A stretch of 64,000 bases of DNA from an uncultured Pseudomonadota bacterium (GTDB taxonomy: Bacteria; Pseudomonadota; Gammaproteobacteria; Steroidobacterales; Steroidobacteraceae): contig CAIRLC010000005.1 in the NCBI GenBank assembly GCA_903879335.1, positions 17,194-81,193 on the forward strand, written 5' to 3'. Positions 8,876 to 18,399 of the stretch are shown here, one piece after another. A program made the position numbers and the translations under genes. Below the pieces are notes generated by a model. The model was not told the DNA's origin, made no database searches, and saw only the letters and a list, made by a program, of their open reading frames with translations. The stretch's first letter is position 1, and every line of letters starts with the position of its first letter.

Positions 8876-10834
8876 TCAGCGCGCAATCAACGGCAGGTCG
8901 ATGCGACTGGCGTGTGTGGCGTCGTGCAGTACGGTCATCGTTTGCTTCTGATAATCCGCAGGCTTTGCCAAGAACACGTTGGGCACGAAGGTCTGCGGAT
9001 TGCGCTCATAAACGGGGAACCAGCTCGACTGGATCTGCACCATGATCCGGTGTCCTTTCTTGAAGACATGGTTGGCATTCGGCAGATCGAAGCTGTATTC
9101 CAATGCAACATTCGGTGTGATCGGTTTGCCGACCGTATAGCCCTCACGATAGCGGCCGCGCAGGATGTCGGCCGCCACCATCAATTGATAGCCGCCCATG
9201 AAGGCATCGCCGGCCACTTCGTCGGGATACACGTCGATGAGTTTGACGACCCAATCCGCGTCCGTACCCGTCGTCGCGGCCTGCAGATGCACCATCGGTG
9301 CACCGGCGATTTGTACGGCGGACGTCAGTGGCGGCGTGACGTACGACAACACGTCGGTACGCGTGGCGACATTGCGCTGATCCTCGGTGAGCCACTCGTG
9401 CCATGGCGCGCCGACCGAGAAACCGTCCGCAGGATCAACCGGGTTGATTGGCCGCTGGCGATAGGGCACGGGTTTGGCTGGATCCGACACGTAGGCATCG
9501 GCGCCGTCGTTGGCAGCAGGCGCCGAGAACGACAGCGCGCCCGATGCGCCGAGATAGAGCGGCGTCGTCACCGGCGAGCGTTCGCCGCTGGCTGATGGCC
9601 AGGTCTTCAAATGGCGCCACGTATTGGTGCCCGTCTCGTAGGCGGTCACCGGGGCCACATCAAGCGCTGGGGCGTTGTCCTTGAGGTAGTGGTCAAGGAA
9701 TGGCAGCAGGACATCGCGCTGGAAATCATAGGCCGTGTCGCTCGGGAAACGAATCCTGCCCAAATGCGTACCGTCGCTGATTTCTTGGCCGTGATACCAA
9801 GGTCCGATCGCCAAAAAGACCTTGTCGTTGTTGACGTCCTTCGGCTTGAGTGCGCGATAGATCGCCAATGCGCCGTAAATATCTTCCTGATCCCACAAGC
9901 CGTGCACGAGCAGCATCGGCACGCTCAATGGCTCGCGTGCGAGTAGCTTGTCGATCGCCTGCTCCTGCCAGAAGTTGTCGTAGGCGGGATGGGCGAGCAT
10001 CTTCTGCCAAAAACCAATCTGCTCAAGTCCGTGCGCGCGAGCGAGGTCGCCAGTCGAGCCCCCTTCGAGGTACTGGGCGTAGTCATCGCCCTGTGAGGTC
10101 CACCAGTGCTCGGAATTATCCCGCGTCGCCACCTGATCGTGGATGTACGGCAGGTTGATGGCGCGGAAGGCGCCGTGGTGAAACCAGTCATCCCCCATCC
10201 AGCCATCCACCATCGGATTCATCGGCACCGTCACCTTCAGGGCGGGATGCGGATGATAGGCCGCCATCAGTGGTTCAAAGCCGTCATACGAGATGCCGAG
10301 TGTGCCGACCCGACCATTGGATTCGGGTACGTGCTGCACGAGCCATTCGATCGTGTCGTAGGTGTCGGTGGAGTCATCCACGGGCGTCGGGTTCTGTGGG
10401 CCGGAGACGGGGCGGGCCATCACGTAATCACCCTCAGAGCCGTACTTGCCTCGGATGTCCTGCAAGACGCGGATGTAGCCGCCTTCGATGATGGTGTAGA
10501 GGGCGTTATCGTAGCCGACGAGGTTCGGTGCGAGATGCGCGGACGGGCCGTGGTTGGCCATGCCGTTCGCATCGTAGGGTGTGCGCGTGAGCAGCATCGG
10601 CGCGTGTTGGGCGCCTTTGGGCACGAGGATCAGCGTGTGTAATTTGACCCCATCGCGCATTGGGATCATGACGTCACGCTTCTCGAAATTCCAACTGCTG
10701 GTGACCGTCTTGAAGGACGCCGGGGTTTCCGAGGGCAAGTTCGGATACTGCGCTCGAGTCGCAGGGGCTGCGGGTGTGGCGCTGGCGAGTGCCGAGACTA
10801 GGACCGTGCAGGCGAGCGTGACGCGAATCAGCAT
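8876..10834 (-). CDS. CocE/NonD family hydrolase (X-Pro dipeptidyl-peptidase S15 type), secreted
   Basis: 652-residue exported hydrolase. The N-terminus is a signal peptide (LACTVLVSALASA, cleavage likely within the following Ala/Pro-rich stretch). Peptidase S15 features: DGVKLHTLILVPKG, the QDIRGKYGSEGDY block, the nucleophile elbow LGISYDG (Ser182), and a C-terminal jelly-roll (PPDC-type) domain from about residue 400. The closest characterised relatives by pattern are alpha-amino-acid ester hydrolases, glutaryl-7-ACA acylase and cocaine esterase, so esterase or acylase activity on amino-acid esters or beta-lactam side chains is plausible. It stands alone between a coupled operon and the antiporter gene. 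Confidence 0.88.
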   Translation of the reverse strand: MLIRVTLACTVLVSALASATPAAPATRAQYPNLPSETPASFKTVTSSWNFEKRDVMIPMRDGVKLHTLILVPKGAQHAPMLLTRTPYDANGMANHGPSAHLAPNLVGYDNALYTIIEGGYIRVLQDIRGKYGSEGDYVMARPVSGPQNPTPVDDSTDTYDTIEWLVQHVPESNGRVGTLGISYDGFEPLMAAYHPHPALKVTVPMNPMVDGWMGDDWFHHGAFRAINLPYIHDQVATRDNSEHWWTSQGDDYAQYLEGGSTGDLARAHGLEQIGFWQKMLAHPAYDNFWQEQAIDKLLAREPLSVPMLLVHGLWDQEDIYGALAIYRALKPKDVNNDKVFLAIGPWYHGQEISDGTHLGRIRFPSDTAYDFQRDVLLPFLDHYLKDNAPALDVAPVTAYETGTNTWRHLKTWPSASGERSPVTTPLYLGASGALSFSAPAANDGADAYVSDPAKPVPYRQRPINPVDPADGFSVGAPWHEWLTEDQRNVATRTDVLSYVTPPLTSAVQIAGAPMVHLQAATTGTDADWVVKLIDVYPDEVAGDAFMGGYQLMVAADILRGRYREGYTVGKPITPNVALEYSFDLPNANHVFKKGHRIMVQIQSSWFPVYERNPQTFVPNVFLAKPADYQKQTMTVLHDATHASRIDLPLIAR

Positions 10835-10880
10835 GAGTAGGCTCCCGTTGAGGAAGCCCGATGGTAGCCCGAGCCGAGGT

Positions 10881-12065
10881 TTAAGCGATAACCGTTCGCC
10901 GTGGCAGCAAGTCTAGACGTCGCAGGAGTGGTTGGATGGCGAGACCCTGCAGAATCACCGACAGGGCCACAACCGCCACCAGCAGATCGCCCGATGGGCC
11001 GGACGAGTCGGCGCCTATGGCCGTCGCCGTCGGCAAAACCAAGGCCAGCGCCAGCGCGCCCCGCAAACTGCCGACCACCAGGATGTGTTGGTACGCCATC
11101 GGCAATGGGCGAGAAGAGCCGCGGAAAAGCCCCGCGAGGGGATAGATCGCCACTGCGCGTGCGGCCCAGATGACCAGCAGGACCACCGTCACGGGCCCGA
11201 TCAGGGTGGGTAGTTGCGGCAGTCCCCACCAGCCGATCCACAGGAATATCGCGGTGTTGCTGAGATGCCCGTAGCTGAGGAGTGCGTCCCAGTGGCCGGT
11301 GGACGTCTCGCTTCGGCGAGCGGCAACGACGAGACCCGCGACCACGGTGGTCACCACGGGCGAGGCGTGGCCGAGTTGAGCGAGGTGCGCCATGCCGATA
11401 GCCGCAGCGAGTTGCAGCACGCTCTCGAGGGGCGGGTGACGCAGGCGCGGCCCGAGTACATTGAGCACTCCCCCGGCGATCAGTCCCAACACCAGCGCAA
11501 GACCGACCTCCGTCGCAAGGAGGCCTGCGAGGGCGGAAAACGCCAAACCGTCTGGACTCAACCACAGCGGCACGAGCGAGAGCAGGCAGGCGGCGACCGC
11601 GTCATTCAATAGGCTCTCGGACTCGACCAGTGTGAGCAATCGTCCACCGAGGCCGACCGCGCGGAACGTGGCGATGACGGCCACCGGGTCGGTGGCCGCG
11701 ATGATTGCGGCCAAGGGTAGCGTGCTCGCGATCGGCCAATGCGCGCAATAAACCAAGGTCGTTGCAATCACTGCCGCCGCGATCAGCGTGCCGAGGCACG
11801 CAAAACTCAGCACAGGCCCTGCGTCGCGGCGCAACTCCGCCACATCGACGGTCCGCGCGCCTTCAAAGAGCAAGGGCGCCAGCAGCCAGGTCATCGCCGT
11901 CTCACGGGCGACGGACTGCACCGCGATCGGTGTCAGTGCCCAAGCGCCGCCGAGGAGTACCAGTAGTACGCTCGCCGGGACCCGTAGGCGCGCGCCGATC
12001 CAATCCGCGGCGTGGCTTTGTGCCCACAGGAGTGCCAGCAGTCCGATCGCCAACGTGACGGTCAT
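10881..12065 (-). CDS. Cation:proton antiporter (CPA1, Na+/H+ exchanger type)
   Basis: 394-residue polytopic membrane protein with about 11-12 hydrophobic helices. The core helix pattern of CPA antiporters is visible: ATDPVAVIATFRAVG, where the Asp is the ion-binding residue, then LLTLVESESLLNDAVAACLL. These proteins exchange Na+ or K+ for H+ in the inner membrane. I place the start at 12065: its ATG overlaps the stop of the upstream LysR gene as ATGA, and the reading frame further upstream lies inside that gene. It lacks the long cytoplasmic tail of NhaP2-like members. Coupling to a LysR regulator suggests inducible expression. Confidence 0.88.
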   Translation of the reverse strand: MTVTLAIGLLALLWAQSHAADWIGARLRVPASVLLVLLGGAWALTPIAVQSVARETAMTWLLAPLLFEGARTVDVAELRRDAGPVLSFACLGTLIAAAVIATTLVYCAHWPIASTLPLAAIIAATDPVAVIATFRAVGLGGRLLTLVESESLLNDAVAACLLSLVPLWLSPDGLAFSALAGLLATEVGLALVLGLIAGGVLNVLGPRLRHPPLESVLQLAAAIGMAHLAQLGHASPVVTTVVAGLVVAARRSETSTGHWDALLSYGHLSNTAIFLWIGWWGLPQLPTLIGPVTVVLLVIWAARAVAIYPLAGLFRGSSRPLPMAYQHILVVGSLRGALALALVLPTATAIGADSSGPSGDLLVAVVALSVILQGLAIQPLLRRLDLLPRRTVIA

Positions 12066-12985
12066 AGGCCCTCCATCGGACGCCGCTGTAAGCGAGAGTC
12101 GGTGAGTACCGCGTTCACCAACCATTCGCGGAACAGACGCACCTTCGGGCTGTCCACGTGGGTGCGCCGACAGACAAACCACCAATCGGCCGGGTGGGCG
12201 GCGCGCAGCGGGGCGAAGGGTTCCACCAGAGCGCCTGAGGCCAATTCATCGGCGGCATAGACTTCCATGGCGAGCGCAACCCCAAGACCCTGACGCGCGG
12301 TGGCCAACGCATGGTCGTAACTATCAAAAGAAAGGCCGGCATCTGGATCAACGCCCTCGACCCCAGCCCGATCCAACCAATACTGCCAGTCCGGGCGCGA
12401 CGGGTGCACCTGTAGCAGCGGTGCATGCGCCAGATCAGCCGGGCTCCGCAATGGCGAGCGGGCGAGGAAGGCAGGGCTCGCGACGGGGAACACTTCGCTG
12501 GAAAATAAGTAGGTGTAGTCCAGGTCAGCGTACTGGCGATGGCCGATCAATACGCAGGCCTCAACCTCATCGCGGCCAAAATCGACGTCCCACTGTGAGG
12601 TCAGCAAGCGCAGTCGCAAGTCCGGATGTCGGGTCTCAAAGTCTGGCAGTCGAGGGATCAGCCAGCGGATGGTCAGCGTTGAATACAGCTGCACGGTCAA
12701 GACTTCGCCGCGTTGCGGGGCCACTAATCGTTCTGCCGTATCGGCGATCCGATTGAACGACTCACGGACCGTGGCGTACAAACTGCGTCCGGCCGCGGTG
12801 AGACTGAGCGCTCGAGGCTCCCGATTAAAGAGCGCGAGACCGAGGTGTCGCTCCAGTTGTTTGATGTGATAGCTGACAGCCGAGTGCGATACGCACATCT
12901 CATTGCCCGCGGCGCGAAACGAGCCGAGTCGTGCGGCAGACTCAAAACTCTTTAGGGCGTTCAGTGGCGGCAAGGTGCGGCGCAT
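12062..12985 (-). CDS. LysR-family transcriptional regulator (GcvA-like)
   Basis: 307-residue LysR regulator. The N-terminal winged helix-turn-helix is clear: LPPLNALKSFESAARLGSFR, then the recognition segment SHSAVSYHIKQLE, followed by the LFNREPRALSLTAAG block typical of the GcvA subgroup. The rest is a periplasmic-binding-type effector domain (residues about 90-295). I prefer the ATG at 12985 over the in-frame GTG at 12997 because GcvA relatives start with MRRTLPPL. It is coupled to the antiporter gene, and a T-N11-A palindrome lies 67 bases upstream, suggesting autoregulation. Effector unknown. Confidence 0.92.
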   Translation of the reverse strand: MRRTLPPLNALKSFESAARLGSFRAAGNEMCVSHSAVSYHIKQLERHLGLALFNREPRALSLTAAGRSLYATVRESFNRIADTAERLVAPQRGEVLTVQLYSTLTIRWLIPRLPDFETRHPDLRLRLLTSQWDVDFGRDEVEACVLIGHRQYADLDYTYLFSSEVFPVASPAFLARSPLRSPADLAHAPLLQVHPSRPDWQYWLDRAGVEGVDPDAGLSFDSYDHALATARQGLGVALAMEVYAADELASGALVEPFAPLRAAHPADWWFVCRRTHVDSPKVRLFREWLVNAVLTDSRLQRRPMEGL

Positions 12986-13051
12986 GGCGTCGTCCACAGG
13001 TGGGGCGGTCGGAGTGTAACGTCGAAATAAGGGGCGGTCAGCGCCTGTGGA

Positions 13052-13064
13052 TCTAAAAATTAGA
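13052..13064. promoter_or_regulatory. LysR-type operator palindrome (T-N11-A)
   Basis: TCTAA-AAA-TTAGA is a perfect 5-base inverted repeat with the T-N11-A spacing typical of LysR-family boxes. It lies between the LysR gene (start 12985, minus) and the unknown gene starting at 13142 (plus), 67 and 78 bases from the two starts, the usual position for a shared divergent operator. Family rule known; binding here is inferred. Confidence 0.55.
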
Positions 13065-13141
13065 CCAATCGTCGAGAATTCAATACTTTACGGTCAATCT
13101 GTGCGTTTTTAGGCTTGCGGTAATCGATGAAGGGGGATTCG

Positions 13142-13816
13142 ATGCCGCTTGAGCCGAAGGTTCCTGTCCACCCGCGTTTATGCGTACGTGCCGACCGCCA
13201 AGATGCCGAGCTCGGTTGGGGCGGTCGGGCAGGTGTGCACGCGTGGACCACATCGGCGGCGGATCGTCGTCGATCCTGGTTCGCAGAAGGAGACACGCTG
13301 GGTGTGCAGCCGATGGTCATTCTGTCGGCGCCTTGCTCTGCGAGCGAGTGGACGGTGACGCGGGCCTCCCGCGACCAGACGGAATGGTCACAGACCGTCG
13401 CCGACGGGCGTGGCCTCGAGGTGCTCGCCGTTCGCCAAACGGTGACGATTGATGAGTGGGGATTACACCTTGCGCTGGCCATCGACAATGTGGCCCCGCA
13501 TCGACTCGATTCGCGTTGGGGCTTCGGTTTAAATCTCACGGCCCCGCTCGATGCAACGCTCGCGGTTCCAAGTGGTGCCATGGGCGAAGGCGTGGAGCTG
13601 AAGACCGGCTCGTCGCCCTTTGTCTGGCCTCGATGCTGCACACTGCAGCACGCCAATGCGGATCGTTTGGACGTGTTGGCCTACCCGCCGTTGACCCGTA
13701 CGGTGGTCCGGCGCGGATCAAATCAGATTGAACTGATCCTGCTGGCGCTCGGGCCAATCGCCTCGGGTCAAACCGTGCGCGCCGAGTGCCGTCTGCGCAG
13801 TCAGGTGAATGAGTGA
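13142..13816 (+). CDS. Hypothetical protein, possible beta-sandwich/mutarotase-like fold
   Basis: 224-residue protein of no family I recognise. There is no signal peptide or membrane helix. The sequence is rich in alternating hydrophobic residues and Trp (WTTSAAD, WGFGLNL), with a stretch IDEWGLHLALAIDNVAPHRL that reminds me weakly of galactose-mutarotase-like beta-sandwiches; this is only a guess. The start at 13142 is chosen because AGGGGG sits five bases before it; an in-frame ATG also exists at 13127. It is divergent from the LysR gene across a probable LysR box, so it is a candidate target of that regulator. Confidence 0.68.
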   Translation: MPLEPKVPVHPRLCVRADRQDAELGWGGRAGVHAWTTSAADRRRSWFAEGDTLGVQPMVILSAPCSASEWTVTRASRDQTEWSQTVADGRGLEVLAVRQTVTIDEWGLHLALAIDNVAPHRLDSRWGFGLNLTAPLDATLAVPSGAMGEGVELKTGSSPFVWPRCCTLQHANADRLDVLAYPPLTRTVVRRGSNQIELILLALGPIASGQTVRAECRLRSQVNE

Positions 13817-13941
13817 CGGTCGCGCTGAGCGAGAGCAGCGGCAATGGGCCGCATTGCGGTCCTTGCTTATGGCGTTCCTGGCCATTGCGTGCACACTCAA
13901 GCCTGAGACGACGAGGTCTTTAAGCCGCGAAGGGGCACGCA

Positions 13942-14346
13942 ATGAGGCGATCCACGTTCTGGCCTTGGTTAGGCGTCATGTTGCTGCTGGCTCAAGCCCC
14001 CTTAGCGGATGAGCTCGCGCCGGGTCTCGTGGATGCTTCCGGCGATGATCGTGTGCAACTGCTCTATGCCTTGCAGGCGACGCTGCGGAATATCAATCCC
14101 GACGCCGTGATTGAATACTGCACGGTGGTCTTGAAAGCGCCGGTGGGTGAGCGTGCCGATGCTGATGATCGTTTCGGTGCCGCCTGCGGCATTCAGGATG
14201 GGTTGAGTCAACGGCACATGCTGTTATGCGTGGATCCGCGCCGTGCTGAGGTGGCGATTGAGGAGTTAGATCAGGACGACCGTGATGCGCTCATCGATTT
14301 TATCGAGCGGCAATGTCCTACCGGCGACCGCGGCCCTCCGCCATAG
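13942..14346 (+). CDS. Small secreted hypothetical protein
   Basis: 134-residue protein with a clear signal peptide (basic RRSTFWPW, then LGVMLLLAQAPLA, cleavage near ADE), so periplasmic or exported. The mature part is acidic and probably helical, with three cysteines (in IEYCTVV, AACGIQ and LLCVDP) and a fourth in RQCPT near the C-terminus, which could form two disulfides. An AAGGGG ribosome site stands seven bases before the ATG. No family recognised. It ends 17 bases from the end of pilE on the other strand; no functional link is evident. Confidence 0.66.
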   Translation: MRRSTFWPWLGVMLLLAQAPLADELAPGLVDASGDDRVQLLYALQATLRNINPDAVIEYCTVVLKAPVGERADADDRFGAACGIQDGLSQRHMLLCVDPRRAEVAIEELDQDDRDALIDFIERQCPTGDRGPPP

Positions 14347-14362
14347 CGCGCTGCGGCCCGCC

Positions 14363-14788
14363 TTACTTCCAGCAACCCGAGGCGTCGTTTGGACTGCGCA
14401 CGCCCTGATCGTCAATGCTGAGTGTTTGGCAGGCTGCAATATCCTTCAATTGTGCGCCGGCGGCGCTGGCGGTGACCTTCCAGGAGGTTGCCAGTGAGCC
14501 GGTGAAGCCTGCCGTCACGGCGAGCGAGTAGTAGCCGAGCGGCGTACTGGCGCCGATACCAAGGCCAGTAGGGGCTGCGCTGGCCAGATCGGCCGTGTAC
14601 TGACTGTTCTGCAGAAAATACTTTTCTTCCGCGACCGACACCCGCAACAGCGTTGTCGTGGCGTCGGTCCGGTTTGATCGCAACACCGAACTGCGGTAAC
14701 TCGCCATCGCAAGGCTGCCCAAGATCGCGAGGACCACGACCGAGATCATCAGTTCAATCAGGGTGAAACCGGCGTTTTTGCGGGTCAT
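14363..14788 (-). CDS. pilE: Type IV pilin PilE (minor pilin at the end of the pilY1 operon)
   Basis: 141-residue type IV pilin-like protein. The prepilin peptidase site is textbook: short leader MTRKNAG followed by FTLIELMISVVVLAILGSLA, with Glu at mature position 5. The body contains the PilE-type block VSVAEEKYFLQNSQYTADL, and two C-terminal cysteines (AACQT and SGCWK) form the probable D-region disulfide. It is the last gene of the fimT-pilVWX-pilY1 operon, and its ATG overlaps the pilY1 stop. It helps initiate and prime the pilus together with the other minor pilins. Confidence 0.93.
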   Translation of the reverse strand: MTRKNAGFTLIELMISVVVLAILGSLAMASYRSSVLRSNRTDATTTLLRVSVAEEKYFLQNSQYTADLASAAPTGLGIGASTPLGYYSLAVTAGFTGSLATSWKVTASAAGAQLKDIAACQTLSIDDQGVRSPNDASGCWK

Positions 14789-17700
14789 GGCGCGTCCGTC
14801 TCTTTCCAGTAGGTTTTGACTCGGCTCGAGAATGCTTTGCAGGAGCCCAACATTTCAGCCCCGGACATACAGAGCACATTGCTCTGCGTGCTGGTGGGGA
14901 TCGGATTGCCATTGGCATCTTTGGCGGGCACCGGCGCTGGGAATAGGAAGGCTAAGTTCGGCGCGATACCTGTTTGCGCGAGTGTTGTCGAGCGGTCGGT
15001 GATGGCTTGGTTGCTTTGGTTATTGAGATTGGCGACTGGGCTGCCATCAATCACACTGACCGCATAGAACTTATTCACACCCAGCGCGGGTTGGCATAAG
15101 CCGACCACGTTACCGCCGGGAGTGTACGTGGTGAACAAGATCTGATTGTTGAGGGTGGTCGCGTTCGACAGCACCTTTTCGCCTTGCCAACTGGACCCCG
15201 GCATATTGAGCAGCAATTTCCAGCCTTTAGACGTCGGCGGCAAGGTCGGCGTCGCACTGTTGGTGATGTCGGCGAGGTCGCTGTCGCCGATGCGGGACAG
15301 CGCGGCGTACTGCGCGCCGGTGAGCGGTGTGAACGGGTTGTAGTCGCGGACAGCGTAGAAGCGATCTTGGGTGGCCACACTCAGGGGGTGTCCGCGGTAG
15401 CCCGAACCGATGGCGATATTGATGTACGGCGGCAGGCCACGTTGTTGTACGACCGAAATATCCGGCGGGTTATAAAACCGTCGGTTGCTGACTAAGGTCG
15501 CAGGACTCTGGTCGTGATCTCCAAGCGAGGCGATCACGCCGCCCGCCACGAGGGAGCCGCGACTATTGCTGTTGGTGATGTCAAAGCGCCAAATTTGGCC
15601 GCCGAGATCGCCCACATACATCCGATCGGCCAAGCCATCGCCGTTGGTGTCTAAAATCGCGACATCGGACGGAATGGCATGATCCATCGACGGCAGAATC
15701 AGATCGGCGCCGCTACCGGTACCGCCCGCCCGCCACAGGAGCGTGCCGGATACGGCGTCGACCATATAGATCGCATTGCCGAGCGCATCGCTGGCAGCAT
15801 AGGGTTCGTTTTCTTCGGCCGGGTCGTAGCCACCGCCGAAGACCAAGACCAGTTTTTGCTTGGAGACTTGGGCGCCACCGCCGACGGCAACTCGGGCCAG
15901 CTGTGGATTCGACCACGCTTGTCCGATACCCGGTAACTGGGTCGGGCCCAGTGACCACATGAATTTCGGATTCAGCTTGTCGGTCACGTCCAAGGCGTAA
16001 TAGGTGCTGCCGCCACGTCCTTGACCGAAGTAAATGAAAACGCGATCACCCGCAGCCGGATCGATGACGCCGTCGCCGTTCACGTCGTACTTCAAGACCT
16101 TGATCGAGCCATCCAGCGTGTAGTGTTTTTGGGCTTGTGGGCTGTTGGAATACAACTGTCGCAAGGACGGCAAGACCTCTTGCGGAATGAATGACCACAG
16201 TTCAGCGCCCGTGTCGGTTCTAAAAGCATGCAAGAAGCCATCGTTTTCAGCGACGAAAATAACGCCATCGGTGGCGTCAGGCGCTGCCGGTGTGCCGCCA
16301 TAGATGACCGCGGCGGGTTGTGCGTGCAGTGGATCGCCCATCGTGTGTCGGGTATCGGTCGTGATCAGGTTGCCGTTCTGATCCCGTAAGTCCTCGCCGC
16401 GCGCGTAAGCGATGATGGAGTCACGCAGGGTGCTGCTCGTGATGCCGAACAGGGTCGTACTGAGCGCGGTATTGGTCAGCGTGACGCTGGTCGCATCACT
16501 GCCTGAGAGCGTGACCGGGCTGCCCGGGTTCGCGCCGATATAGGTGTACACATTGCGATGTGGCGTGTTGGCGGGATCCCAATCCGGGATCTGATTGGCG
16601 GCGCCACCGAGCGGAATATTGGTGCCGTCAATGGTGGGTGACCAGACGCTCTGGGCGCTGGACTTGAAAAATCCGGTGGTCGGATCGACGGCATCCTGTC
16701 CGTTGGCGTCGACAATCTTGCCGTTTTGGAGCAGGTAGCGTTTCAAGTTTCCCGGCCAATGGTAGTTCGTGGCTGGCTGGAAGACGGAGACGTACAGATC
16801 GTTGAGTGTCTGGGTGCGATTGAACGCGTTGACGGCCACCGTCGGTGCCGTGAACGTCGTCGAGATCTGCAAGATGTTGGAGACGATGGAGGTCAGCACC
16901 TGCTGCAACGTTGTCAGGTCGGCTGCGGTGAAGGCTTGGCCGCCGCCCTTGGTAGCGGCATTTTGCAAGTACGTGAACGCGGTGCGCAGATCCGGGTCAT
17001 CACCGAAGCCGATGAAAAACGTTTGGACGTTCTGTGGGCCACTGAGGGACGGGTTTAAATCTGCGTTGAACATGTAACTGGCCAGCGCGCCGAGGCACCG
17101 ACCGGAATTCGGGTCACCACCGCCACCGCCACCGCCACCGAGGTTGCCGCCCGTACCCCAGCCACTCAGGTTGTATGGCGATTGGGTGGCTGCATCACAG
17201 GCGCCACCAACGGCTTGCATCGCCGGGGTGTAGTACGATTTCGTGATGAGGTCGCTGTCGTAGGTGGGCAGACCGTCGGTGAGGAACACCACGAAGTTGC
17301 GTTGGCAGGAATACTGGATCGGCGACACGTATTTACCGCCGGACACTGACGCCGCAATGCTCGCATTCGGCGAGACGCCGTAGACTGGGCTTTGACCCGA
17401 ATAGTAGCGATACCCCTCATACAGCGTTTCGGACAAGGGCGTAAAACCAGAGGCGCTGAGGGAGTCAATCGCTGAGGTGAGCGTGACGCGTGACGTGGTA
17501 TTCAGCGGGGTGACCGGTACGATCACGCGGCCGCCGGTACTCTGTGAGGTGTTGTACCGCATCAAACCGACATTGACGTTGGACAGTGAGTTGACCAGGC
17601 TCTTGGCGGCCGTTTGCACAACGCTAATACGCGTGCCGCTGCGCCATACACCGTAGTGGAAGAAGTTGAGATATTTGCCGGAGAAGACGGTGTAAATCGT

Positions 17701-18399
17701 CTGCGTCGCGCCGCTTTGATTCCAATAGGAGGCGCTGGCCGCGGCGACATAGTTGGGCGTGGTCAAGGACATGCCCGTACTGCTGGCGGGTGTGGCCGGA
17801 AAAGGGCCCGTGCCATTCAAGTAGTCAGACAGGCAGTCAATGGTCGTTTGCCGCGTGACGCTGCCCGAGACCGTAGGCGTCCACGAGTACGTGTAGCTGC
17901 CCGAGGAGCCGCGGCGTTTCCACTGCACCAAGGTCTCCGTGACAAACCCCGGATCGCCGGTGAGTGCCGGCGCCGAATTGGCGCATTGGTAGAGCGAGCT
18001 GTCCACCACCGAGACGGCGTTCAATGAGTCCGGGCAGGTGGGGACATTGGAGCTTGTGGGCAAGCCACTGATCGGATCCGCCGTCGGCGCCACTTGACCT
18101 TGCACAATGTACAGCTTCGTCTCATCGAAGGCCGTCGAACAGTTTCCTGTATTTGGATTTTGTCCTTGAGTGACCGGATAGCTGGCGGTGGGGTCATAGG
18201 GGACGGCCGAATAGACCGTACTGCTCATACTGCCGGAGGTGTCCAAGATCAGCAGGATGTTCGGACCCACCGTGCCTGCGGTAGGGGCCGCGAAAATTTC
18301 GCTGTCATCCGCAAAAGTCGGAGACATGCCGGTGAGCGCCAAGCCCAAGCCCAAGCCCAGCCAAAGGATCAGCGAGTGCCAGCGTGGATTGCGATTCAC
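14785..18399 (-). CDS. pilY1: Type IV pilus tip adhesin/assembly factor PilY1
   Basis: 1204 residues, normal for PilY1. Signal peptide at the start (LILWLGLGLGLALTG). An N-terminal von Willebrand A domain carries a MIDAS-like DTSGS at 53-57, and a C-terminal beta-propeller has two EF-hand-like calcium loops, DVNGDGVID and DTNGDGLAD. PilY1 proteins sit at the pilus tip, promote extension, adhesion and surface sensing, and bind calcium. The start is GTG with GGAGGAG four bases before it and overlaps the upstream stop (GTGA). Oddities: six-base tandem repeats encode the Leu-Gly run of the signal peptide, and another encodes eight consecutive Gly in the middle of the protein. Confidence 0.96.
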   Translation of the reverse strand: MNRNPRWHSLILWLGLGLGLALTGMSPTFADDSEIFAAPTAGTVGPNILLILDTSGSMSSTVYSAVPYDPTASYPVTQGQNPNTGNCSTAFDETKLYIVQGQVAPTADPISGLPTSSNVPTCPDSLNAVSVVDSSLYQCANSAPALTGDPGFVTETLVQWKRRGSSGSYTYSWTPTVSGSVTRQTTIDCLSDYLNGTGPFPATPASSTGMSLTTPNYVAAASASYWNQSGATQTIYTVFSGKYLNFFHYGVWRSGTRISVVQTAAKSLVNSLSNVNVGLMRYNTSQSTGGRVIVPVTPLNTTSRVTLTSAIDSLSASGFTPLSETLYEGYRYYSGQSPVYGVSPNASIAASVSGGKYVSPIQYSCQRNFVVFLTDGLPTYDSDLITKSYYTPAMQAVGGACDAATQSPYNLSGWGTGGNLGGGGGGGGDPNSGRCLGALASYMFNADLNPSLSGPQNVQTFFIGFGDDPDLRTAFTYLQNAATKGGGQAFTAADLTTLQQVLTSIVSNILQISTTFTAPTVAVNAFNRTQTLNDLYVSVFQPATNYHWPGNLKRYLLQNGKIVDANGQDAVDPTTGFFKSSAQSVWSPTIDGTNIPLGGAANQIPDWDPANTPHRNVYTYIGANPGSPVTLSGSDATSVTLTNTALSTTLFGITSSTLRDSIIAYARGEDLRDQNGNLITTDTRHTMGDPLHAQPAAVIYGGTPAAPDATDGVIFVAENDGFLHAFRTDTGAELWSFIPQEVLPSLRQLYSNSPQAQKHYTLDGSIKVLKYDVNGDGVIDPAAGDRVFIYFGQGRGGSTYYALDVTDKLNPKFMWSLGPTQLPGIGQAWSNPQLARVAVGGGAQVSKQKLVLVFGGGYDPAEENEPYAASDALGNAIYMVDAVSGTLLWRAGGTGSGADLILPSMDHAIPSDVAILDTNGDGLADRMYVGDLGGQIWRFDITNSNSRGSLVAGGVIASLGDHDQSPATLVSNRRFYNPPDISVVQQRGLPPYINIAIGSGYRGHPLSVATQDRFYAVRDYNPFTPLTGAQYAALSRIGDSDLADITNSATPTLPPTSKGWKLLLNMPGSSWQGEKVLSNATTLNNQILFTTYTPGGNVVGLCQPALGVNKFYAVSVIDGSPVANLNNQSNQAITDRSTTLAQTGIAPNLAFLFPAPVPAKDANGNPIPTSTQSNVLCMSGAEMLGSCKAFSSRVKTYWKETDAP

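Noticed and set aside
17116..17140. Short repeats as a CRISPR or satellite array
   Set aside because: The repeat is a six-base coding unit for a poly-Gly run in PilY1; there are no spacers, and no CRISPR array or cas gene occurs in the window.
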